Positions 1 through 7,272 of a stretch of DNA of 64,000 nucleotides are shown here, one piece after another (positions within the stretch are counted from its first letter, which is position 1; every line of letters starts with the position of its first letter). The notes beneath the pieces were generated by a model. That model did no database searches, had not been told where the DNA came from, and saw only the letters and a program-made list of their open reading frames with translations. The stretch comes from an uncultured Leptolinea sp. (GTDB taxonomy: Bacteria > Chloroflexota > Anaerolineae > Anaerolineales > Anaerolineaceae): positions 29,693-93,692 of the forward strand of contig CAIKMQ010000029.1 in the NCBI GenBank assembly GCA_903828565.1, given 5' to 3'. The translations under genes and the position numbers were made by a program.

Positions 1-524
1 TTGCGGATGGATGGAAATTTCCAGATGGAAAAGGTCCAAACGAGAGCCCAGAATCCCAGGTTGCCTACCAGAAAGATCCAAACGATGGCTGGAACTCTAA
101 AAGGTAAGACGGATAGGACAAACCGGAACGAGTTAAGGGTAATGACCAATCGCTGAAACCAGTGTAGGAAATTAGTCAGTGACGATTGAAGGAAAAATAC
201 TATCTCAATGCCCTGTTGGCGGGATGCCGTTATTAGAATTGTGGTAGCAATCGCTGCGAGTGTAATAAAGATACTAAACAAGATGGCTACCTGTTTTTTC
301 TGCGCCTGTTCTTCCTGGCGGTGGGCAAACACCAGCCAGCGGTTAGTGAACCCGGCTTCAGGGGAGGAGATACTCGCGGATCGCATCAGGCGTTTGGCTT
401 CAAGATCAGCCGTTTTCAATGCTTTACACGCAGGGCAGGCTTGCAGATGAGCATTCAACTGCTTTACTTCCCCCGGTTCGAGCTCGTCTTCAAAGATCCA
501 ATTTTCAAATGGATTGTGGTTCAT
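1..524 (-). CDS. Putative anti-sigma factor, zinc-finger type, membrane-bound (3' end outside window)
   Basis: The protein starts MNHNPFENWIFEDELEPGE and carries an H-x3-C-x2-C zinc-finger signature (His26, Cys30, Cys33) typical of the N-terminal domain of anti-ECF-sigma factors. Strongly hydrophobic stretches follow at about residues 81-98 and 145-165, so it is probably an inner-membrane protein with a cytoplasmic N-terminus. A GGAGG sequence lies just upstream of the ATG. The start overlaps the end of the ECF sigma gene by 20 nt, so the two are translationally coupled. The inferred role is to hold that sigma factor at the membrane until a signal arrives. The reading frame stays open to base 1, so the C-terminal sensory part is missing. 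Confidence 0.8.
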   Translation of the reverse strand, partial: MNHNPFENWIFEDELEPGEVKQLNAHLQACPACKALKTADLEAKRLMRSASISSPEAGFTNRWLVFAHRQEEQAQKKQVAILFSIFITLAAIATTILITASRQQGIEIVFFLQSSLTNFLHWFQRLVITLNSFRFVLSVLPFRVPAIVWIFLVGNLGFWALVWTFSIWKFPSIR

Positions 525-1074
525 TCTGCCTCCTGATCTCTGCCGAATGATTTGTTTCTTGCTGTTTGATGACTGTAGCCAGTTGTTTGCGGGCGCGAAA
601 CAACCTGCTCTTTACAGCCGGTACGGTCAGGTTCAGTGTCTGAGAGATCTCCTCGTCACTAAATCCATACCAGTACCGCATGACGACGGCTGCACGGTCC
701 TCAGGTTGGAGGGTATCCAGCAGAGCGTGTAATATCTCATTCTCCATCCGTAGTTCGGTTTGGTGTTCTGGCAACGGCTGCGAATCCGGCAGGATCTCTT
801 CGGTGAAAGCGTCCAGGCTGATCGTTTTCATCCGTCGTTTGCGGATCTCATCAATGCAGTGATGGGCAGCTATAGCCAACAACCAGGTGAGCAGAGGCCG
901 GGTTGGGTCGTAGCGGTGGTAGTTTCGGTAAGCTTTCCAGAAAGTCTCCTGGGCAGCATCCTCTGCATCCTCCGCAGAGCCGAGCATGCGATAGCACAGA
1001 TTGAACACCGGTCGGTGATTCTCTTCAACAACCGTTGTAAACAGCGTGGAATCAATTCCCTGATCTGGTGTCAT
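505..1074 (-). CDS. RNA polymerase sigma factor, ECF (sigma-70 family, RpoE-like)
   Basis: This 189-residue protein has the two-domain ECF layout. Region 2 (about residues 20-90) contains the core-binding and -10 recognition segment with AEDAAQETFWKAYRNYHRYD. Region 4 (about residues 115-170) has a helix-turn-helix with YWYGFSDEEISQTLNLTVPA. It should direct RNA polymerase to a small regulon in response to an envelope or stress signal. GAGGATG precedes the ATG. The downstream gene overlaps it and encodes a zinc-finger membrane protein, the usual anti-sigma partner. No SnoaL or other C-terminal extension is present. The ECF subgroup and the signal cannot be told from sequence. Confidence 0.92.
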   Translation of the reverse strand: MTPDQGIDSTLFTTVVEENHRPVFNLCYRMLGSAEDAEDAAQETFWKAYRNYHRYDPTRPLLTWLLAIAAHHCIDEIRKRRMKTISLDAFTEEILPDSQPLPEHQTELRMENEILHALLDTLQPEDRAAVVMRYWYGFSDEEISQTLNLTVPAVKSRLFRARKQLATVIKQQETNHSAEIRRQNEPQSI

Positions 1075-1150
1075 GCGGTCGGCATCCTCAGCTTTGCTCT
1101 ACTCACTATTACGCTGTTCTGCAGGATAAGTTGCACCGCAATGGTAGTTA

Positions 1151-1786
1151 TCAAAAGACCAGATCTTCCTTACCCGCAAGTTTTTCCTGAATCCGATCCA
1201 CTATGATGTTCAAGTTAGCAGGTTTATGCACAAAATCCAGATCGTCCGTCTGGATAGTCAATACAGGGCAAAGGTCAAAATCACGCAGCCAATCGTCATA
1301 AAAACTTTCTAGCAATGCCAGGTAATCCCGGCTGATCCCGGTTTCCATATTTCTGGCGCGTTTTTGAATACGTTGCATCAACACATCCACCGGTGCCTTT
1401 AAATAGATCAGCAGATCCGGGGCGGGTAGATTCTGTACAACAAGCTGATACAACTTTCGGTAAGCTGCCAGATCCCGTTCTGAGAGATTCCCCAGGTGGT
1501 GCAATGCGCGGGCAAAGATAAAGGCATCTTCAAAGATACTTCGGTCCAGAATGGCAGAGAGAGGGTCATTGGCCAGGTCTAGAAATTGTTGGGCGCGATG
1601 CCCGAGGAAGAATACCTGTAAATGAAAGGACCAGGTCCGCATATCTTTATAAAAATCCGGCAAGTATGGATTATCTGCAACGGATTCGTAGGCAGTACGC
1701 CATCCCAGACGTGCGCCGATCCGTTCAGTCAAAGAGGTTTTCCCAGCGCCTATGTTTCCGGCAACCACGATCAATTTCTTCGTCAT
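1151..1786 (-). CDS. Deoxynucleoside kinase (deoxyadenosine/deoxyguanosine kinase family)
   Basis: The 211-residue protein belongs to the dNK family that phosphorylates deoxynucleosides with ATP for dNTP salvage. The P-loop GNIGAGKT sits at residues 10-17. The DRS motif near residue 82 and the Arg-rich lid region (QKRARNMETG, about residues 140-150) are characteristic of the family, and length is normal. The start has an AAGGAG site 7 nt ahead of the ATG. It lies between the CatA-like acetyltransferase and the sigma factor, all on the same strand. Specificity (dA, dG or dC) cannot be assigned from sequence. Confidence 0.9.
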   Translation of the reverse strand: MTKKLIVVAGNIGAGKTSLTERIGARLGWRTAYESVADNPYLPDFYKDMRTWSFHLQVFFLGHRAQQFLDLANDPLSAILDRSIFEDAFIFARALHHLGNLSERDLAAYRKLYQLVVQNLPAPDLLIYLKAPVDVLMQRIQKRARNMETGISRDYLALLESFYDDWLRDFDLCPVLTIQTDDLDFVHKPANLNIIVDRIQEKLAGKEDLVF

Positions 1787-1805
1787 TTACGCTCCTTCGG
1801 TTAAA

Positions 1806-2450
1806 TTACGCCCGACCCATCCAGTTGGCTGGAGAATCGAGCAATTCCTGCAGTATTTGGTAGTATTGGCCAACATGGTATCCGTCCATCAATCCATGAT
1901 GTACCTGAACAGACACCGGCATACAGGTTCTTCCGTTCCCGGTAGTGAATTTTCCCCAGGTGATGCGTGGAATAGAATCTGCAGGGTGCATGTGAATTGG
2001 ATGGCTGATGGAAGTGAAATCGATCCAAGGAATACAGCTCATGAACAGCAGATCATCCTGCCCGGGTTCATCGTCCAGAGTTGGATGGCCTAGCCTGAAT
2101 TGGATCATCTCTTCGGCTTTTGGGGAGAATACCTGGTAATCAGGGTCATACGGCATGGTGCAAAATGAGAATAGATTGTCTTTGCTTAGCACTGAAGCTG
2201 AGGGTTGCACCTGTTCATGCTCGATTACCTGCCCGTTGCGGATACGCAGGCGAAACTCAGGCAGTTCATTGGCTGCACGGGCAAGGCAGTAGATTAGTAC
2301 TGTGTTGATAGACTGCTTAATCTCCCGGGCACTGTGCAGCGTTGCCGTGATATCCACCTTGCTGCAGATATTGAAATGAGGGTAGTCGAACTGAGAGAAC
2401 ATTTCAAAGTGTTTCTGGCGCGGCCAGGTGGAAAGATCGATCATTCGCAT
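1806..2450 (-). CDS. Chloramphenicol acetyltransferase (CatA)-like acyltransferase
   Basis: At 214 residues it has the size of a classical CatA trimer subunit. The family's catalytic segment is intact: VHHGLMDGYHVG at about residues 183-194, the HHxxxDG signature. The PWIDFTSISHP segment near residue 141 corresponds to the conserved PWxSFTxF of CAT enzymes. Known members transfer acetyl from acetyl-CoA to chloramphenicol. Chromosomal members in environmental bacteria may act on other hydroxyl substrates. AGGAG lies six bases before the ATG. No mobile element flanks the gene, so a native enzyme is more likely than recent resistance acquisition. The substrate is an inference. Confidence 0.8.
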   Translation of the reverse strand: MRMIDLSTWPRQKHFEMFSQFDYPHFNICSKVDITATLHSAREIKQSINTVLIYCLARAANELPEFRLRIRNGQVIEHEQVQPSASVLSKDNLFSFCTMPYDPDYQVFSPKAEEMIQFRLGHPTLDDEPGQDDLLFMSCIPWIDFTSISHPIHMHPADSIPRITWGKFTTGNGRTCMPVSVQVHHGLMDGYHVGQYYQILQELLDSPANWMGRA

Positions 2451-2567
2451 AAAAAACTCCTGATCTAATTATAAACAATATGCCGGCTTTAACGGGGGAT
2501 AGTTATGAAGCCGGCTGAGCTAATCGTGATAAAATACCCGTCACTTATAACCTGGAGAGATGAAACT

Positions 2568-4697
2568 GTGACCGACTATTCCCCAATTATTGCGCAAACT
2601 CTCAAATTAAGATCCGGGCAAGTTGCCGCAGCGATCCAACTACTGGATGAAGGCAATACAGTGCCATTTATCGCCCGTTACCGCAAGGAAATGACAGGCA
2701 CTTTGGATGAAGAGCAGCTCCGTTCTGTCCAGGCTGAGGTCGACAGGCTGCGAACGTTGGATGAACGAAAGGCGGCTGTCCTAACATCCATTACAGAACA
2801 GGGAAAACTAACCCCGGAACTGGAAGAGAAGATCAAGTCTGCAGCTACCCTGACGGCTGTAGAGGACTTCTATGCTCCATATAAACCAAAGCGTCGGACA
2901 CGCGCCAGTATCGCCCGCGAGAAGGGATTGCAGGGATTGGCAGACCTGATCCTGCAGCAAACTCGTTCCGCACTGAGCCCTGAGATAGCCGCCGAAGCAT
3001 ACCTGAATGATCAGGTATTGACAGTTGAAGAAGCATTGGCCGGAGCGCGGGATATTGTTGCTGAATCGATCAGCGATCATGCGGATGTCCGCAGATTGAC
3101 CCGCGAACGTGCCATGCAGTACGCCACCCTGAGCGTGGAAAAAGTGGATGGTTCTCAGGATGACCGCCGGGTATATGAGATCTACTATGAGTTTGAAAAC
3201 CGGGTGGATAAGGTTCGTCCACATCAAGCGCTGGCGATCGATCGAGGTGAAGCGGAGAATATCCTTCGTGTCACCGTTGAGTTACCAGAACGTGATTGGC
3301 GGACTGCCATAAGCTCAGCCTTCAGGCCTGATCCTGCATCCCGTTTTAATACCCAGCTGGAGGAAGCCATCGTGGATAGCGCACAGCGGTTATTACTCCC
3401 GGCAATTGAAAGGGATGTCCGCAGGGAGCTTTCTGTCTCGTCACAGCTGCACGCTATTCAGATCTTTGCTGAAAACTTACGCGGCTTGCTTAATCAGCCG
3501 CCTCTGGCTGGAAAGGTAGTCCTCGGTCTCGACCCAGGTTTCCGTACCGGATGCAAAGTTGGAGTGGTAGATGCAACCGGGAAATTGTTATACACAGGAA
3601 CGATCTACCCACATGAACCTCAGAAAAAGTGGAAAGAATCGCTGGAAGTGCTTCGTGAGCTGATCACGAAGCATCACATCACCCTCATATCTATCGGTAA
3701 TGGCACTGCCAGCCGGGAAACAGAACAGTTGGCAGCTGAAGTGATCAAAGACCTGCCGGATGTGAAGTACATCATAACAAATGAAGCCGGAGCGAGTGTG
3801 TACTCGGCGAGTCCTCTGGCCAGGCAGGAAATGCCGGACCTGGATGTTTCCTTGCGTGGTGCCGCCTCCATTGCCCGGCGGGTGCAAGATCCACTGGCGG
3901 AACTGGTCAAGATCGACCCCCGATCCATCGGGGTAGGCTTATATCAGCACGATGTGGACCAGGGATTGCTGAAGAACACGCTGGATGGGGTCGTGGAAGA
4001 TGTCGTGAACCGGGTTGGCGTGGATATCAATACGGCGTCCCCCGCTCTCCTTGGTTATGTGGCCGGGATTGGCCCGAAATTGGCGGATAAGATCGTTGCC
4101 TTCCGTGACGAGAACGGTGTTTTTGTGGAGAGAACCCAAATTCGCTCAGTCAGCGGCCTTGGACCTAAAGCATTTGAACAAAGCGCAGGCTTCTTACGCA
4201 TATTGAACGGAAAGAACGCATTGGATGCATCCGCTATCCACCCTGAAAGTTACCCGGTGGCTGTAGCTGTCATGGAACGCTCCGGTATGCAACCGAACGC
4301 ACCGCTACCGGACAGGAAGAAAGCGATCGAAAACTTGCGGGCACAGGTGAAACCTGAAGATCTGGCTGCACAGCTCGGCTGCGGCGTGCATACGCTAACG
4401 GATATCATGGAACAACTTGTTCGTCCCGGCAGAGATCCCCGGCAGGATGCGCCCGCCCCTATCCTTCGAAGTGATGTTCTGAAGATGGAAGATCTGGCTG
4501 AGGGTATGGTTCTCAAGGGAACGGTGCGCAATGTCGTGGATTTCGGCGCCTTCGTAGATATTGGGGTCAAACAAGACGGGTTGCTGCACCGTTCGCAAAT
4601 GGCATTCGGTACAGTATTGACTGTCGCCGATGTGATCGAGGTGGAGATCATAAAAGTGGAACTGGACCGGGGCCGTATCTCGCTAAGATTGGTATAG
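2568..4697 (+). CDS. tex: Tex-family transcription accessory protein (S1 RNA-binding)
   Basis: Tex is a conserved cytoplasmic nucleic-acid-binding protein with an N-terminal HTH-like domain, a YqgF/RuvC-like fold, a helix-hairpin-helix pair and a C-terminal S1 domain. These are visible as NTVPFIARYRKEMTGTLDE near the start, LGLDPGFRTGCKVGVVD in the YqgF region, VDINTASPALLGYVAGIGPK in the HhH region and GTVRNVVDFGAFVDIGVKQD in S1. I choose the GTG at 2568 because GGAGAG lies 8 nt before it and homologues begin at this point. The in-frame ATG at 2505 adds 21 non-homologous residues and has no ribosome site. The product is about 709 residues. Confidence 0.93.
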   Translation: MTDYSPIIAQTLKLRSGQVAAAIQLLDEGNTVPFIARYRKEMTGTLDEEQLRSVQAEVDRLRTLDERKAAVLTSITEQGKLTPELEEKIKSAATLTAVEDFYAPYKPKRRTRASIAREKGLQGLADLILQQTRSALSPEIAAEAYLNDQVLTVEEALAGARDIVAESISDHADVRRLTRERAMQYATLSVEKVDGSQDDRRVYEIYYEFENRVDKVRPHQALAIDRGEAENILRVTVELPERDWRTAISSAFRPDPASRFNTQLEEAIVDSAQRLLLPAIERDVRRELSVSSQLHAIQIFAENLRGLLNQPPLAGKVVLGLDPGFRTGCKVGVVDATGKLLYTGTIYPHEPQKKWKESLEVLRELITKHHITLISIGNGTASRETEQLAAEVIKDLPDVKYIITNEAGASVYSASPLARQEMPDLDVSLRGAASIARRVQDPLAELVKIDPRSIGVGLYQHDVDQGLLKNTLDGVVEDVVNRVGVDINTASPALLGYVAGIGPKLADKIVAFRDENGVFVERTQIRSVSGLGPKAFEQSAGFLRILNGKNALDASAIHPESYPVAVAVMERSGMQPNAPLPDRKKAIENLRAQVKPEDLAAQLGCGVHTLTDIMEQLVRPGRDPRQDAPAPILRSDVLKMEDLAEGMVLKGTVRNVVDFGAFVDIGVKQDGLLHRSQMAFGTVLTVADVIEVEIIKVELDRGRISLRLV

Positions 4698-4707
4698 GCT
4701 GACATGA

Positions 4708-4735
4708 CAGGCGGGCGTAAAGCCCGCCTGATGTT
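4708..4735 (+). terminator. Intrinsic terminator after tex
   Basis: There is a perfect 9-bp GC-rich stem (CAGGCGGGC / GCCCGCCTG) with a 5-nt loop, followed by ATGTTTT, 10 nt after the tex stop. The next gene has its own promoter immediately downstream. Confidence 0.8.
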
Positions 4736-4743
4736 TTACTGGT

Positions 4744-4772
4744 TTGACACCCGGGATAATATCCGTTATAAA
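4744..4772 (+). promoter_or_regulatory. Sigma-70-type promoter, leaderless, for the TPR/SLT lipoprotein
   Basis: TTGACA (4744-4749) and TATAAA (4767-4772) are separated by exactly 17 nt. The ATG of the lipoprotein lies only 6 nt after the -10 element, with no Shine-Dalgarno sequence. The expected transcription start therefore coincides with the start codon. Confidence 0.8.
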
Positions 4773-4778
4773 CCTTGC

Positions 4779-7193
4779 ATGAATATAAAAAAATTGACCA
4801 TCCAGCTGGTGGCATTCAGCCTGGTTTTGAATGGTTGTTCCGGGCAGATCCCGTTTTTATCCACTTCCACGGAAACTCCGTTGCCCACAAGCACAGAGGT
4901 CCCTTTGCCGGTGGCCACACCGCTGCCAATGGCTACTGCAACGCCACTACCAGCCGGCCGGATTCAACGCGGTGATCAGGCATTCCTGGCCGGTGATTAT
5001 GATACTGCCCTGGATGCCTATTCGCTGGCGTACGATCTGACATCTGACCCCGAAATCCGCTCTTCTGCACTGGTGATGATTGCCCGCATCCATTTCGAGC
5101 GGGGGGAGAACCTCAAAGCTCTTGAGCTATTTCGTCAGGTACAGCAGGAGTTTCAATCACCCCTTCCTGTTTCTATGGCCGCTGAATATCTGGGCGACTT
5201 GTTTTACGGTTTAGGCCGTTTTGATGAATCTGCCAGTGCTTATGAGCAATACCTGACACTACGGCCAGGCGTTTTGGATGACTACTATCTTGAAAAGCTG
5301 GGTGATGCACTGACCGGTGCGGGCAGGTATGAGGAAGCAGCCTCAGCATATCAGCTTGCTGTTGAGAGAACAGCAGTTACTCCACCGGTTTGGTTATTAT
5401 TCAAAGTCGCAACTTCGCAGGTGGAATTAGGCAGAACCGATCAGGCGATCGAAACCTATCAGGAAATCCTCAGCGTCACCGGGAATGATTTTGACCGCGC
5501 AGCAGCAGAATTCCTCATCGGACAAATCTATTACAACCGGGGTGATTTCGAATCCGCTTATGGGCATTTCCTCACTTGCGTTGATAATTATCCAAAAGCA
5601 AGCGATTCGTATTTTGCGCTAGTCACACTGGTGAATGACAACCAAACGGTGGATAACCTGAACCGCGGGATCGTCGATTACTATGCCGGTCAGTACCAGG
5701 CTTCAGTGGATGCTCTCAGTAACTATGAGACGGAAACCGCTGCGCATGACGGCACGTTGCATTACTACCGGGCTTTATCCTACACATACCTGAAGAACTA
5801 TCCCATGGCGAACAAGGATTGGGATTCATTGATCCAGGGTCACCCGGGGGATAGATTCTGGAACATAGCCTGGGACGAGAAAGCTTATACGCAATGGTAC
5901 TATCAGGGGAACCATGTGGAAGCAGCGCAGACTTTGATGGATTTTGTGGTGACAGCTCCCGGGGATGCCCAGGCACCGGGATATCTTTATGAAGCCGCAA
6001 GGATTTATGAACGGAATGGGATGCTGGATGAGGCCGCAGCTACCTGGGAGAGGCTTGCAGTGGAATACCCTTCGGCTGAAATCTCTTACTCAGGCATCTA
6101 TCTTTCAGGTATTACCCGGTATCGCCAGCAGAATTATCAGGTTGCATTGAACACCTTCCAGCGTTCTCTTGTTTTGGCGACTGAGCCGATGGAAACCGCA
6201 TCAGCCTGGCTTTGGATCGGAAAGTCGAACCAGGCGCTTGGAGATGAAGCAAAGGCAAGAACAGCGTGGCAGAATGCTCTGCAAGCTGACCCTGGTGGAT
6301 ATTACAGTGAGAGAGCCCGCAGCCTTCTCCTGGGGACAGATCTGATCACATCTTGCCCGGTGATGGATCTGGCTGTTGATCTACCGTCTGAACATTTGGC
6401 GGCGAAAGATTGGATGCGCAGTACATTCGATCTGGGGATGGATATTGACCTGGATACCCTGGGGCCTTTGAGTGATGACCCGCGGATTTCGCGAGGGCAG
6501 GAATTTTGGCGGCTGGGACTCTATGAAGAAGCCCGTGGAGAATATGAAGCAGTCCGCCTGGATAATGAACTAGATCCGGTAAATACTTTCCGTTTGATCC
6601 AGTATTTCCTGGATACCGGGTTGTACCGGTCTGCCATCTTTGCTTCCAGACAGGTCTTGCAACTGGCCGGGCTGGATGAAACAGCCACATTGAATGCCCC
6701 GGTGTATTTTAACCACGTACGGTATGGAGCCTATTACCGCGAAATAGTGCTGCAAGCAGCCGCGGATGAGGAGATCGATCCATTGATCCTCTTCAGCCTC
6801 ATCCGACAGGAGAGCCTGTATGAAGGGTTTATTGAATCGAGTGTTGGCGCGAAAGGTTTGATGCAATTAATGCCTGAAACAGCCAATCAGACCGTTTCTC
6901 ATATGGGCTGGCCGGCAGTATATGTGGAAAAAGACATCTACCGCCCACTGGTCAATATCAAGGTAGGCAGCCATTACCTGCACCAACAGTCAGAGGGGTT
7001 CAATGGAGACCTGTTCGCCTCTCTGGCTGCGTATAACGCAGGGCCAGGCAATGCGGCTGCCTGGCTTGAACTGTCCGGTACGGACCCGGATCTCTTCCTT
7101 GAAACTATCCGTTTTCTGGAGACCCGGCAATACATCCGCAGTATCGTGGAGTTAGATCTGTTGTACCGGATGTTTTATTGCCGGTCTGAATAG
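4779..7193 (+). CDS. TPR-repeat lipoprotein with C-terminal lytic transglycosylase (SLT) domain
   Basis: The protein is about 804 residues. Its N-terminus is a lipoprotein signal (MNIKKLTIQLVAFSLVLNGC) with Cys20 as the lipid-anchor residue, followed by a Thr/Pro-rich linker. About residues 55-600 are tetratricopeptide-like helical repeats (for example GDQAFLAGDYDTALDAYSLA). The last 150 residues are an SLT domain: SLIRQESLYEGFIESSVGAK contains the catalytic Glu, then GLMQLMPETA and AAYNAGPGNA. This is the architecture of a soluble-lytic-transglycosylase relative that cleaves peptidoglycan at the cell surface. I take the ATG at 4779 because the longer frame lacks a signal peptide and would begin upstream of the promoter. 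Confidence 0.88.
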   Translation: MNIKKLTIQLVAFSLVLNGCSGQIPFLSTSTETPLPTSTEVPLPVATPLPMATATPLPAGRIQRGDQAFLAGDYDTALDAYSLAYDLTSDPEIRSSALVMIARIHFERGENLKALELFRQVQQEFQSPLPVSMAAEYLGDLFYGLGRFDESASAYEQYLTLRPGVLDDYYLEKLGDALTGAGRYEEAASAYQLAVERTAVTPPVWLLFKVATSQVELGRTDQAIETYQEILSVTGNDFDRAAAEFLIGQIYYNRGDFESAYGHFLTCVDNYPKASDSYFALVTLVNDNQTVDNLNRGIVDYYAGQYQASVDALSNYETETAAHDGTLHYYRALSYTYLKNYPMANKDWDSLIQGHPGDRFWNIAWDEKAYTQWYYQGNHVEAAQTLMDFVVTAPGDAQAPGYLYEAARIYERNGMLDEAAATWERLAVEYPSAEISYSGIYLSGITRYRQQNYQVALNTFQRSLVLATEPMETASAWLWIGKSNQALGDEAKARTAWQNALQADPGGYYSERARSLLLGTDLITSCPVMDLAVDLPSEHLAAKDWMRSTFDLGMDIDLDTLGPLSDDPRISRGQEFWRLGLYEEARGEYEAVRLDNELDPVNTFRLIQYFLDTGLYRSAIFASRQVLQLAGLDETATLNAPVYFNHVRYGAYYREIVLQAAADEEIDPLILFSLIRQESLYEGFIESSVGAKGLMQLMPETANQTVSHMGWPAVYVEKDIYRPLVNIKVGSHYLHQQSEGFNGDLFASLAAYNAGPGNAAAWLELSGTDPDLFLETIRFLETRQYIRSIVELDLLYRMFYCRSE

Positions 7194-7217
7194 AACTTAC
7201 CGAGTATTCTGGAATAA

Positions 7218-7251
7218 AAACATAACGCCGGTGAAAACCGGCGTTATGTTT
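7218..7251. terminator. Bidirectional terminator between the SLT lipoprotein and ppdK
   Basis: A perfect 15-bp stem with arms AAACATAACGCCGGT and its complement is closed by a GAAA tetraloop. Runs of A on one side and T on the other let it end both convergent transcripts. Confidence 0.9.
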
Positions 7252-7272
7252 GGTTGAACTGCTTTTATCAGC

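Noticed and set aside
1806..2450. Horizontal transfer of a resistance gene
   Set aside because: No insertion sequence, integron, repeat or obvious base-composition break flanks the CatA-like gene.
2505..2567. Upstream ATG of tex
   Set aside because: It adds 21 residues absent from the family and has no ribosome site. The GTG at 2568 has GGAGAG at proper spacing.
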